Assembly: GCA_032622095.1 (NCBI GenBank) | Contig: CP136066.1 | Coordinates: 183,744,716 to 183,808,715 of the forward strand | Reading direction: 5' to 3' | DNA length: 64,000 nucleotides | DNA from: Siphonodentalium dalli | Taxonomy: Eukaryota; Mollusca; Scaphopoda; Gadilida; Siphonodentaliidae | Shown here: positions 11,577-23,260 of the stretch, in pieces | Position numbering within the stretch: position 1 is the stretch's first letter | Layout: each line of letters opens with the position of its first letter | Program-made: the position numbers and the translations under genes | The notes under the pieces: generated by a model | What the model was told of the DNA's origin: nothing | Seen by the model: only the letters and a program-made list of their open reading frames with translations | The model's database searches: none

Positions 11577-11942
11577 TCATTTCAGAGGCATTTAAAGATG
11601 ATATTGTGCTTCGACTATATTTTTATATCTTGGTGCTTTCTGGGGTTGTACTGATGTTTTATAGCACATTTGAAGAGAAATACACACTGGAAATGATTGG
11701 AGTAAAACATTATTTAAATTTCCCAAATTCTTTCTCCTATCAATTTCAGCTTTGCTAGTCGTTTTGCATGGCTTGTTATCTATACTGTGATACTTAGTGC
11801 CTATACTGCATATCATAACCATTCCTTCTGAGTACATTGTGTCACATATGATATATTAACCATTCTCTACGAGTGCGTTACTTATGTATGTTCTCATCCT
11901 GCCTATGATGTTCCGTTTGCGATTTAGTTTGCACCATACAAC

Positions 11943-12191
11943 TACAGTAATGCCCTAAATAATGGACTCCTTAACCACAGCAGAATTATGGGTAACTTTT
12001 CAGGATTTAGTCGGAAATATGCTTGTTGCCATTCATCGGAAACCTCTGTGAGGGCTTTCAGATGAATGGCAACAAGCCATATTGACAGCTTTCCGATGAA
12101 TGGCAACAAGCCATATTTCCTACTAAATCCTGAAAAGTTACCCATAATTCTGCTGTGGTTAAGGAGTCCATTATTTAGGGCATTTACTGTA
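11943..12191. mobile_element. HpA element, two-armed, with internal duplication
   Basis: Element 11945-12189, flanked by TA. The centre contains an extra copy of 'gatgaatggcaacaagccat'. Arms share the variants CCCTAAATAATGGACTCC / complement, including a G/C pair at a site where other copies have C/G. Confidence 0.9.
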
Positions 12192-12322
12192 CATGTACAA
12201 GCAAAGTTTAGTCAAGTAAAAACACTTTCATATTGAAAGTTATATAAAGAAAACATTTCGCCCGAGCTACATTGTGAGTCGATTAATTAGGGCATTACTG
12301 TATTGTAAAAAAAATTTCACTG

Positions 12323-12500
12323 TTAACCCTTCTATGACTGGAGCTTCCTGAAATTTTGTGAAAAAACCCTGTGCCAATGCATTCTCTTATATATGCGAGT
12401 CTCCCATAGGGATCCTCACATATATAAGAGAATACAATGGCCTAACAATATTTGTAAGCAGTGCATTCTCTTATATACATTATGTGAGGCGATGCAGTGA
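12323..12500. mobile_element. TTAA-C element, right part lost
   Basis: TTAACCCTTCTATGACTGGA at 12323, one H hairpin at 12375-12440, then the beginning of a second (cagtgcattctcttatatac) that decays into 'tatgtgaggcgatgcagtg'. Confidence 0.75.
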
Positions 12501-13010
12501 CAGCAACCAAATGCGTTCTGTGCCAAATGCCCATTCTTAGGGTAATTATCTGACTTAAAGTTGTTACAGTTGTTGCCTGTGCTTTATATGTCCGATTGTC
12601 CAGAACTTAAAAATAACTATGTATTCTTGGGACAATAATTATGCATTATTTGGACAATTATTGTGCATTCGGAACAAGAATAGCTCTGTGTTCGCAAAAT
12701 ATAAGATCTTGATGTTGCTGTATTTTCGGAGATAATTGGGGCAGAGAAGTGACAAAGTTTTAACCGGTATAATTAATTGCATTTTATTGATATAGTTGAA
12801 ATTGTGTGCTGCCATTTGTCTGATATGGAAACCAGCACTGTTTATGACAGTCAGTACATGTAAAAGGTGTAGTTGTGATCAAATTGTCATATATGCAAAT
12901 TGTTCTGCTCTTCTCTGATCATGAGGACTGGATGTTTATTCACTCCGAGTTCTTTTGACCTAAGACTACTAGGACTGTTTCTGTGTCATTATAATAGAGA
13001 AGACCTACAT
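12501..13010. other. Intergenic, nothing recognised
   Basis: AT-rich. 'gggacaataattatgcat' and relatives recur at 12629-12670 and again at about 13690, a hint of a short dispersed repeat. Confidence 0.35.
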
Positions 13011-13405
13011 TGACCACATTGTGATAGTTACAGTTATGCCCTGTGCCAATGCATTCTCTTATATATGCGAGTCAACCATAGGTCGCCTCGCATATATAAG
13101 AGAATGCATTGGCTTAACACATTAAAAATTATAAAATTGTTAAAGAATGTAAGAAAAAAATGGTAAAAAAAGATTTTTTTTAGGCCAATGCATTCTCTTA
13201 TATATGCGAGGCGACCTATGGTCGACTCGCATATATAAGAGAATGCATTGGCACAGGGCATAACTGTAACTATCACAATGTGGTCAAGGAGCCGGTTCCA
13301 ATGATATCCATATGTGTATGGTTTTATTGAGTCAGACCGAAGATATTTTAGGCTGTTGAAGCTTTATTTGGCCGGTTTTGGCCGGTTTGTTGGGTAAAGG
13401 GTTAA
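13011..13405. mobile_element. TTAA-E element, left end truncated
   Basis: Right terminus GGTTTGTTGGGTAAAGGGTTAA ends at 13405. Two perfect H hairpins (13046-13113 and 13183-13251) sit as an inverted pair around an A/T spacer, and both are followed by 'gcataactgtaactatcaca' or its complement. The left arm stops at 'gaccacattgtg', short of the TTAA. Confidence 0.85.
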
Positions 13406-14154
13406 GTCTTCGGCAGGATAGGACTTAAGAAATAAAATATCATGTACATGTGTTACCTGTGCAGCAGGATATTTTGTTCCCAGAAATTTAGTTTCCAGTC
13501 ATATTTCAGGGCTATTTATTTCGTGGCATTTGGACACGGGATGTGCAAGGCCATGTAGTGGCCTAGTACATTCTAGACTGATTAATGCCCTATTGCAAGG
13601 TGCTAGTAATTATCAAAACTTAAAATACAGCTATCACGTATGCATAATTTATCAGTCAGAATGACCATAGCAGAACCACAACAATAATTTGTTGGACAAT
13701 AATTATGAATTTGTGGGACAACGAAAAGACTGAATGCGGAAGAGAATTACGTTTTGTTTTTTTACCTTTAGGTCACAAAAATAAACTAGCCTGGTTTACG
13801 AACATAGAACATATGGGTTGAACAAAAGTAGATGCAGCTGCTGGATGCAGGAGGATAAAAAAATAAAAATAAAAGTATGCATCAGCACCACAACAATTCT
13901 AAATAGCTGAACTGTCTATTAATTTCACAAGATTTTTGAATAAGTTAAGTTTTATGCAAATCATAAATATAAATTGAAGTATTTATTCATATATAACTGT
14001 ATAAATAACGGAAAAGATGATGAAAGCAAGGACTCTGCCATCAAATATATTGTTCACCACAACCATATGCTTCATATTTTAATTACCTTGAACATAAACC
14101 AAAATCATATAAAATGTTTGTTTTTTTTTATTACAAAATTGAGGAAAAAGAATG
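13406..14154. other. Intergenic, nothing recognised
   Basis: AT-rich, no supported gene. Confidence 0.35.
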
Positions 14155-14156
14155 CA

Positions 14157-14284
14157 CAGTAATGCCCTAATTAATAGGCTGCTTAACCACAGCAGAATTA
14201 TGGGTAACTTTACAGGATTTAGTCGGAAATATGGCTTGTTGCCATTCATCGGAAAGCTCTCCCTGATTAATTAGGGCATTACTG
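14157..14284. mobile_element. HpA element, right arm mostly deleted
   Basis: Left arm intact from CAGTAATGCCCTAATTAATA to 'ggaaagctctc'; the right arm is reduced to the terminal 'gattaattagggcattactg'. The remaining 20 bp still pair with the left end, including the T/A diagnostic site. Confidence 0.88.
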
Positions 14285-14726
14285 TATACGTAGGAGGGAT
14301 TTGTAAACCAGGCTATTAAATTGTTGTTGCCGTAACACATTTTAACATCTAATAACTGAATTTATAAGAGAATTATGTGTTGTATTTTTCCCTCTAACAT
14401 CAGAGCTTAACATGTTTGTACAACTACCGACACTGTGCCTGTTACTCAGTTAACTGGAACTAAATTTACTGTGGAATTGACAGTTTCTGTTATACCATGA
14501 TGTATATATCTCTTGTCCATGAATTGTTGTTACATGATATATGAACATGTCATATGTTGTTTATTGATAACTTATCTCTGAATAATCGCCATTAAATTTT
14601 TAGAAATTATTGATCTAACAAAATTATTATACCCAAAACAAGAATAACAATATTTAACACACACGTTACTAAAAAAACTCTCAAATCCTGTGTCCCTAAT
14701 TTTAGGCCATTTAAATAAGCAACATC
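14285..14726. other. Intergenic, nothing recognised
   Basis: No gene or structured repeat seen. Confidence 0.35.
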
Positions 14727-15098
14727 CAAGCTGCAGATAGTATGTATCTCATTTGCAGAATGAGGTCCCCAGGGGGTGAATTTAGTGATTTATCCCCCAC
14801 AGTGGGCTAGCATCACCAAATTCACCCACTGGGGACCTCAACCTGCTTAGGCCTCATCTTATCGGGATGTATCTAGTCTCAAATTAACATTGATTTTAGT
14901 TACTTTTTTCCCCATCTGGGAAGCTTCTATATCCCCTAATTTGCAGAAGATAAAATGCATTGGTGAACATCACCAACTTCAACTGGGGAACTTCAATCTG
15001 ATCCAACTGGTAGGACTCCCATAGCCTTGTGGGATAGCATCACTAAATTGCCCCTCTGGGGACCTCATTCTGCAAATGACACTAGATTTGCAGGCATG
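14727..15098. mobile_element. HpB element, right cassette half deleted
   Basis: Left hairpin 14756-14848 intact (loop region cccacagtgggctag). The core 'gaagataaaatgcattggtg' is followed directly by the outer half of the right cassette (gggatagcatcactaaattg ... ctcattctgcaaatgaca). Confidence 0.8.
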
Positions 15099-15293
15099 AC
15101 AACATCAGATGCTGGTTGTGCCAGTAATAAACAGAACTGGTAGTAGTAGTAATTTCACTTTACGGCACTCTTGCTATCCTTCTGTCATCAGACTCGTGCC
15201 TTACTGATAGCCAGTAACACAAAACTGAAAGGTATTATTAACAATGGCACATGTACCGTATGTTATGGGTATGATACCAGTACTCTAAAATAT

Positions 15294-17513
15294 AAATGAA
15301 AGTGTCAATGACACTGTGGCTCAACTTGGAAAGGGAATAATTTCATGTGTTACAGTCAATGGAGTGATTATGAATGTGGAAAGTTGAAAGGACTACATGT
15401 AGTTATGCAAAGAGTAAAATTCAAGATGGCCACTGGCAGCCATGTTTTTTTGCCGAATGACCCCAAAATGACTTGTTCCCATCTACATGTCATTGTTAAC
15501 ATCCATGACAAATTTCATGATGATCCGACAAAAGATACGACTTGTATCCCGTGCCAAAGGAATTAGTCATGCAAAGAGTAAAATCCAAGATGGCTGCTGG
15601 CAGCCATGTTTTTGGCCAAACGACCCCAAAATGACTCGTTTCCCATCAACATGTTAATATTAACATCCATGACAAATTTCATGATGATCAGACGAACAGT
15701 ACGACCTGTGGCCCGTGCTAATGGATTGAATTTTGAAATCCAAGATGGCCACTGGCAGCCATGTTTTTTTGCCGAATGACCCCAAAATGACTCGTTCCCA
15801 TCTACATGTCAATGTCAACAGCCGTGACAAATTACATAATGACCCGACCAAAGGTAGGACCTGTAGCCCATGCTAAAGGAAATTGTTGACGGATCACGCA
15901 CACACACACACGTACAGACGGACGACAAAGCCATGGCAATAGCTCATACTTTACAGAGTAAAGTTGAGCTAAAAAGGGTTTCCGCTAGGATTAAATTGTA
16001 GGGTCCGTAGAACCTATGATAGGACCATGGTAAGGTTTTGGCCCATCGTATGCAGATTTTGAAATTCCATGTCCAAAAACCCACAATATTTCCTTGCACC
16101 AGAGAAGAGTTCCGTAATTTTAAAATCACAAAATGTAACACCTGGTTATATGCCATTTCCATAATATTTAGACATTTCGATAAATTTATCATCTACTGGT
16201 GTGAACAGAAGACAACCCTGGTCACAATATATGTCATGGTAATATCAAATAAATCTAATCCTGAACACGAAATTACTATTTATGAAATTGTCAATGGGAC
16301 TACATGTATTTTATCAAAGTTATTATTAATGGCACACGATTATACATTCCCATTTAAATTCATAATTTTCTGACAGAAATATATGGATGGATTAACAGAT
16401 TGATTTATTGTACAGTACATACCAGACGATAGCCCAAAAATATTTCAAATTCATGTTCAACGTTGTCTGCGCACATGCCACAGGTTTTGCTGCAACCTGT
16501 CGGCCACATATCTTTCTTGCCAAAATCATAGTTTTGATAGGAAAGTTAAGATTGTATTTGCCTTTGTACCCTGACCCCTGATATTTTTAGCTCAACTTTA
16601 CTTTGTAAAGTTTGAGCTATTGCCATGGCTTGGTATCCGTCGTCCGTGTGTGTGTGTGAATCGTCAACAATTTCCTTTAGCACGGGCTACAGGTCGTACC
16701 TTTGGTCGGATCATTATGAAATTTGTCATAGCTGTTGACATTGACATGTAGATGGGAACGAGTCATTTTGGTGTCATTCGGAAAAAAACATGGCTGCCAG
16801 CGGCCATCTTGCATTTCAAAATTCAATCCATTAGCACGGGCTACAGGTCATACTGATTGTCTAATCATCATGAAATTTGTCATGGATGTTAATATTGACA
16901 TGTAGATGGGAACAAGTAATTTTGGGGTCGTTCGGCCAAAAAACATGGCTGCCGGCAGCCATCTTGGATTTTACTCTTTGCATGACTAAATCCTTTGGCA
17001 TGGGCTACAAGTCGTACCTTTGGTTGGATCATCATAAAATTTGTCATGTATGTTAACAATGACATGTAGATGGGAACGAGTCATTTTGAGGTAATTTGGC
17101 CAAAAAACATGGCCACCAGCAGCCATCTTGGATTTTACTCTTTGCATGACTAAAACCTTTAGCATGGGCTACATGTCGTACCTTTGGTCGGATCATCTTG
17201 GATTTCAAAATTCAATCCATTTAAGCACAGACTACAGGCTGGAGTGTTTGTCTGATCATCATGAAATTTGTAGTAGAAGTTAATATTGACATGTAGATGG
17301 GAATGAATCATTTTGGGGTCATTACATGTAAATGGGAACGAGTCATTTGGGGTCATTCAGCAAAAAAACATGGCTGCCAGCGGCCTTCTTGGGTTTTACT
17401 CTTTGTATAACTAGACCTTTCAACTTTCCACATTCCTAATCACTCCATTGACTGTAACAAATGAAAGTATTCCCTTTCCAAGTTGAGCTACAGTGTCATT
17501 GACACTTTCATTT
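15294..17513. mobile_element. 2.2-kb inverted-repeat element with tandem repeats in both arms
   Basis: Ends are aaatgaaagtgtcaatgaca and its complement; inside them 'tggctcaacttgg' and 'ccaagttgagcta' also pair. Each arm (about 650 and 900 bp) is built from diverged units of about 160 bp containing 'aagatggc', 'ggcagccatgtttttt', 'gaccccaaaatgactcgt' and 'catgacaaatttcatgatga'. The arms close at 15890-15975 and 16590-16680 with a CA/TG tract and 'cagacggacgacaaagccat'. The middle, 15976-16590, is unique and has a 111-codon + strand frame at 16038 with no recognisable motif. A fragment of the same repeat occurs at 58455-58560. The transposon class is not clear from the ends. Confidence 0.75.
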
Positions 17514-17520
17514 CATTTAT

Positions 17521-18282
17521 TGTTTCCCTCATTTTAATGAATGACTCATTGAATTTGTTTAAATAGTCAACAGTAAAACACAGACGGCCACTTTACTATG
17601 ATCTATTTTAGTTTGAGGCACTGGTGACCAGTGATCTGAAATCAAATACACAACAGTAGAGATTTATTGTTGGCTTCTTAGGTTGGGATATAAAAAGATG
17701 AAGAAACAGATACAGACATACTGGAAATAATCATCAATAAAACAGCATACAATTATAATCAACATAAATCTACAGATTCTGCAACAAAAAGGTCAGCAAA
17801 AAGGTAACTACTCGTGAGTGCCAAATAAGCATACATGTACATGTGCGCTTAATAATTTACAGATAAATTTCCCACCGTTATGGTTGTAATTTGGCCCTGT
17901 ACAATAAATTTTGGCTGCGAAATTCTGCAAAACAATCTATCAATCTTCAATGGGAGGTGCAAAAACTGAAACATGACTGTCAAGATTGGAGAAACAAATT
18001 ACATAACTATTTTACTCAAATGAAAACACTGCGCTTTTATATCCATAGTGATAATAGTACTGTACGTAATGGTTCAGTTTGTAAAATTAATACTGGTATG
18101 TAACTCCATGTTGCAAATGGTAATTCCAAAGCAGTTCCACCCTGCACTGTTATTTCGCCCTGTACTGTTATATAGTTTAGCAAAATTTCACGCCCTGTAC
18201 TGCTATTTGGCACTCAAGAGTAACACCTGATTAATGACGCTTTACTAAAATACTTGATTAACTACAACATTGTATTCTATTT
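17521..18282. other. Intergenic, nothing recognised
   Basis: 'ccctgtactgttat' recurs three times near 18150-18205 as a short degenerate repeat. No gene seen. Confidence 0.35.
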
Positions 18283-18453
18283 ACAACATACAGCCCAAGG
18301 CCCATATTCATGTGAGTAACTACAACGCTAGATCATTTATTGCTATTATTTGCAGCTGACTTTACAATATACAGCCCAAGGCCCATATTCATGTGAGTAA
18401 CTACAACGCTAGATCATTTATTGCTATTATTTGCAGCTGACTTTACAATATAA
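18283..18453. repeat. Tandem duplication, 81-bp unit, about 2.1 copies
   Basis: The segment from 'cagcccaaggcccatattca' through 'tttgcagctgactttacaat' occurs twice with an 81-bp period and no difference noticed, so the duplication is recent. Confidence 0.9.
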
Positions 18454-18604
18454 GAAGTTGCTACTTGTGGATGACATTAATGTGAATAATATACATAATT
18501 TGAAATCCAAAAGAAGTTTAATATTAAAAATAGGATGTTTTTCCGATTACGGGAAACAGTAATTTTTTTGTTGCCCTATGAATGCTAAAGGGGTTATAAG
18601 CGAG

Positions 18605-18845
18605 GTCACTGGGTCACGGCCGTATTGGATTCATCCAGCTCGGTTCTGTGGTTTAAGAGATTCTTCAAGCCCGGTTCCGTGGTTTTAGTACTACTGGTCA
18701 AAGTTTTGGAGTAGCATTTCCATATATGGAGCTTTTGAATTATTCATGACTTCCATATATGGAATGCAACTCCAAAACTTTGACCTGTAGCACTAAAACC
18801 ACGTAACCGGACCTGATGGATCCAATATGGCCGCGAGTTAGTGAC
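18605..18845. mobile_element. Foldback element (about 235 bp)
   Basis: Left arm 'gtcacggccgtattggat...gtggttttagtac...gtcaaagttttggag...tccatatatgga' pairs with right arm 'tccatatatggaatgcaact...ctttgacctgtagcac...ccatatggccgcgag'. Pairing is imperfect (roughly 80%), so it is older than the HpA copies. Confidence 0.6.
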
Positions 18846-19162
18846 TGGGCGTATTGGTACAAGATGTTTATTTCTCCGAATAGAAATACACTATTTCTCC
18901 GAAAAGAAATACACCACCAGAAAAATGAACACTGTGATTTTGGTCCCAGTGCATGATTGTCTGGTTTGAATGTTACAGTAGCTACAAATGTATTATAATA
19001 AACTGGTTTAAATACAAATTTGATTGATGCCTTTAATATGTAATACCTTCAGTCTTTAAATGAAGGATACACATGTACTGTACACCCTAAGTAATTGAAC
19101 CAGCAACATGGGTTATTATGCATTTTTACTGCAGTCAATCTGTGACTATGGTACCCCGCTCG

Positions 19163-19298
19163 ACAAAACAGGCAGCCCTCATAATTCAGATTTTTCAGCT
19201 TCGGCAATCCACTACGGCAACCATTGATGTGGGGCCCATTTGCTTCGGCAAATGGCTTCGGCATTGCTGATTGCCGTAGCCAATTATGAGGGCTGAAA
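19163..19298. repeat. Inverted repeat, 'cagccctcataatt' ends
   Basis: 'cagccctcataatt' at the left pairs with 'aattatgagggctg' at the right, and 'cttcggcaatc..ctacggc' pairs with 'gattgccgtag'. About 120 bp apart, possibly a small foldback. Confidence 0.5.
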
Positions 19299-19314
19299 CA
19301 GGTGTCCATTGGCA

Positions 19315-19585
19315 CCGCAGTGTATTTGCCGTTCGGCCCGCGGTGTCAGCGTTTGTAGCTGCAGTTGAGCACCGCGGCCGAACGGCAAGTACACTGCGGC
19401 TGAAGGCAAGTACACTTTGGCCGAACGGCAAGTACACCATGGCCGAATGGGCAACTACAATGCGGCCGAATGGCATGTACACCATGGTTAGATTTCTGGT
19501 TTGTATCATCTTTTTTCAGTTTAATGAACATACACCGCGGCAACTACACCATGGCCGAATGGCAAGTACACTGCGGCCCAACTGT
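19315..19585. repeat. Degenerate GC-rich minisatellite, about 24-bp unit
   Basis: Variants of 'gcggccgaacggcaagtaca' recur about 7-8 times, interrupted by a unique 45-bp stretch at 19488-19533. This accounts for open frames on both strands here; they are repeat translations, not genes. Confidence 0.7.
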
Positions 19586-20494
19586 AGTTAGTCAGTGGAT
19601 CCGCAGTGTTGTTCATTTGGGCCACGGTGGCAACGCTAACCGCACCGTGGTTAAGTGGACACTTGTTTTGTCCAGAGCAGGGTACACTGTGATTAAATGC
19701 CATAAAGAAACCCCAGTTATATTCCTTGACTACTGATACAATGTAGTTAACTGCTGACTGTCTGAGAATTTAATTTTTATGACATAGCCATACATGTAAT
19801 TGCACTGGAAGTTACCATTTCATACCAGTTGATGATTATATGCATTTTAACCACACAATACTCTGGTTGCATTGCAGTTTATAACTGGGTTTAAAGTCTA
19901 AATTAGGTCTGGGGAGGGGGCCACCCTGGTTTGATGAGTTATTTACTTAGGGCAGTACAGTACTTCTGAGGCTGTTCTTGTTTTTGATCAAGGAAATATG
20001 ATATCAAATAAATCAGAGGAAACACATAAGTGATTAAGCAGAATTAGGCCCAGTGCATTGGATTGATTTCATCACCACTGCATGATTATAATATTGTTTC
20101 CTGAATTCCAGACAGATGTGATCAGGGAGTATTATAAGTATCATCTCAAAGATACTGAACCAATCTTGAATCTTAACTGGTGTCACCCATGTTATACCTG
20201 GTAAATATATCTCTTCTCTGATGATTTGACACTTCACAACATATTTGAAAATAAAGAGGAACCTCAGACTAGTGAATACTAGTAGTACAGGTCAGGTATA
20301 TGATATATTATTCCCTTATAGTTTTGACCAGTTCTGGGTAAACCTGACTCGAATTGCTATGCAATACTTATCTGAAGAAAATGCCTGTGTCTCATATTAC
20401 CAAATAGCTCTACATGTGGATATAACCGGTAAATAACTTCTCATGCAACCCATGCATTATTAGACCACAGCAAATACATACCAGTAGCTTTACC
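19586..20494. other. Intergenic, nothing recognised
   Basis: No supported gene. A 63-codon frame at 20245 has neither a good start context nor a recognisable motif. Confidence 0.35.
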
Positions 20495-21900
20495 AATGGA
20501 CCTATCCGTACGTCCCGCCCACCTGTAGACTGCATGGTTACTGTTACTACGCACCACAAGCCATCTCAATTTCGCTTTCTCTTCAGTGCTAAAATGGCTT
20601 CCGATGAGAACGGACTGTGTTGTTAAATGCCATGTAACACGATAATATAGCTACTTTCTGAATTTCACGATTTTCAAGATACCTATGTGTGTATATATGC
20701 ATCTTGTAAAAGTGACTGTCGTTAGATATAAAGTAAAATAGAACCAGTTTTTAAACAAAAAAACAGGTGTGATTGTTAGGCCATTTCCGATAACCAACAA
20801 AGAGCGATGTTTACGTTGAATCAAACTGTGTAAATGAAGCCATTATAAAACTTCAATAGCAATTAGCAAATATAATATCGAAGCTATGCTAATAGTTCAC
20901 ACCTTGATGAAATAAACCAAACGGAGGTGTACATGTGGTAATTAATCTACAATTCTTCTTTTGTCGAAATAAATATAACGATATCAGTTTACCATACCAC
21001 GAGCGTCCTGAATGAGCCCCGGTGACATCAGACCGGATGCAAAGGATTATCAAATAATGGTCTTTTAAAATTCCACATCCTATTTTGCCGTCACTAAAGT
21101 ACATTAAAGAAAACGCTGACTATCATGGAGTCAGTTACATGTTGCCATGAGGCAACAATGGCACAAAGTGAACTCGTTCGGTGAAGGTTGCATTTAATGA
21201 TGTATACACCGCGAAGTACGTGCAATGTGTGAAATTTCGTGTAATTCTCTTGGAAAACATCTGTTGATTCTCATTTACACGTCCATTGTCACATTAATAT
21301 GGAGGAAGCTTTAGATTCTCAAATGGATTCAGTAAAATGTTTGCAGGAGATCCTACAGGTTAGTGTGAATAGCATACTTTTGAACTCAATATTACCACGG
21401 TGTTATAACAGCAACACATGTGTATACGGTACATTTAAAACGAAAAACACTTCACATAAAACACATACTCGCGGCACAATTAATATTCATAACGCATCAT
21501 CGATCGGGACTACTATTTCCACGTTTTAGTTTGAAATCTGTTATATTAATATTGGAATTTAAATAACATTAGGATCCGAGCGTGGTCGTTGGCATTGTTT
21601 AATCCAGTGTAAACAGATGTCTTTGTTACTTTTTTATTTAGGAAACCGAACTAAAACATGTGTATAAATATCGTTCGTCAACCGGACATGTTCCCCATGT
21701 ACAACATTTCAACGACATTTTAGCTTTTAACACTCATTTTGCTTTCGTGTTCGTAAATTCCCTATGGCTTACAATGGTAGTTAAGGAACCGCTTGTGGTG
21801 TATTTCATATCACTAGGCAGGCACATGTCGCTTCCGGGTTTAAGCTATCGGCTCATTGGCTATAATTGAAATTGGGTCGGCACCTACGGATAGGTCCATT
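20495..21900. mobile_element. Possible 1.4-kb terminal-inverted-repeat element, unclassified
   Basis: A perfect 16-bp inverted pair, aatggacctatccgta (20495-20510) and its complement (21885-21900), bounds the region. No convincing target duplication: at most 2 bp if the ends are trimmed. Inside is a short + strand start at 21299 (MEEALDSQMDSVKCLQEILQ) running to a plausible donor CAG|GTTAGT, and a pyrimidine-tract acceptor (ttttttatttag) at about 21642 continues in the same phase. This could be the head of a truncated transposase gene. No catalytic motif is seen. Confidence 0.45.
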
Positions 21901-22108
21901 ACAGATATCACCTGTTTAATTATTAACCGATGTTTCAAACTGGCGCTATTTTTAGAAATGTGGAAATCTGTGACTGTATAGAGATTGCAACACTCGCCGA
22001 ATGGCTACATCGCTTTGTTGATACTAAGTTGTGATTGGTTGCAACTTGCATAATGCTTGCTTGTGGTAATAGGAATCCCCCCAAATATTCCAGACTCAGT
22101 ACAGCTTT

Positions 22109-23212
22109 AGCTTTAATAGTGATGTTCCGATAATCGGAATCGGAATCGGCCATCGGCCGATAATAGCCCATCGGAAATTAATCGTACCTCGCAGTTGAAC
22201 ATCGGCTTTTACCGATTGTCAAAATAAATAATAACGTTCTAGTATCTAAGCGCAATGTGCACGCTTTAATAAACATGCGCAATACAACTGTAGTATTGAA
22301 TGTAAAACGCAGTTGTAACAGTCTAAAAAGAAGCCATTGGCATCATCAAAGCAGTCTGATATGATGATATATTATAAGAATGGCAATACACATGCCCGAC
22401 ATCCCGTGTAATATGAAGTTATTGGTTCAATCGCGTTGACACGAAATAGATTCAAAGAAAGCTTTAATTAAAAAGCTGACCTGATTACAGTGAGGCTTCC
22501 TCTAGAGCACGTGTCATGTGACGTCACATGCTATGTCAATAACTTGAAGCACACACTGAATGAATTAATACAGTTGTTATCAGAACTGTCTTCAATAACG
22601 ATCAACGTTAGTAGGGGCATAATTAGCTTTTTCGTCTGTACAACGTATGCTATGAAATACGCTTAGCTCCACGTTGAACTTGCGAAACAAAAATTGAGCA
22701 GGCGGAACTATAAAAGCTTCCGAGTTGTTAAAAGATAAAAGGTGTGACCAATGGAAACTTGGGAAATCTCAGACAAATATGACAGCAATTATTATCCATC
22801 GATCAAAATTTTGTTAATAATCATCGCCATTCCATACATTGTTGCAACTTACAAGTATTCAATCAAGACTTTTACTCCGCATGCAAGTGTTCCACACATG
22901 GTCATAACGTTACTCTGAGTCGGCACCTTTGATCTCTTTGTCAAAACAACTACCGGTATACATCAAAGGAAGCACACAACCGACGTCGGCAGAAATACTG
23001 TCACGACAGTGTGTATATATTTCTTTGATGTATTTGGCTTTGAAACTATGCGGGATATGGAGTGCATTGGGTGTATATAAGGCCATAATAGGAACAAACG
23101 CACAATATATATAAACATCGGAATCGGAATCGGAAATCGGCCGATTGTGCCTCCAGTTATCGGAAATCGGTCCGATAAGCTTTTTCATTATCGGAACATC
23201 ACTAAGCTTTAA
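22109..23212. mobile_element. Non-autonomous hAT element (1088 bp) with perfect 8-bp duplication
   Basis: Element 22117-23204 has 18-bp perfect inverted ends TAGTGATGTTCCGATAAT, flanked by AGCTTTAA at 22109-22116 and 23205-23212. Subterminal 'atcggaatcgg' repeats sit inside both ends, a common hAT feature. No transposase frame. The right end lies only 48 bp beyond the stop codon of the - strand ARM gene, so the element probably lies in, or supplies, that gene's 3' untranslated region. Confidence 0.9.
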
Positions 23213-23260
23213 CCAGAACTGATGTTTGACAAGCCCAATAAGTTTGATAACAATAAATAA

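Noticed and set aside
16038-16373. 111-codon frame as a transposase or other gene
   Set aside because: No catalytic or zinc-binding pattern visible and it lies in the centre of a repeat element; composition is as expected from AT-rich DNA.
19049-19736. Overlapping frames of 60-104 codons on both strands
   Set aside because: All lie in a GC-rich minisatellite with few stop codons; mirror-image openness on both strands is a composition effect.
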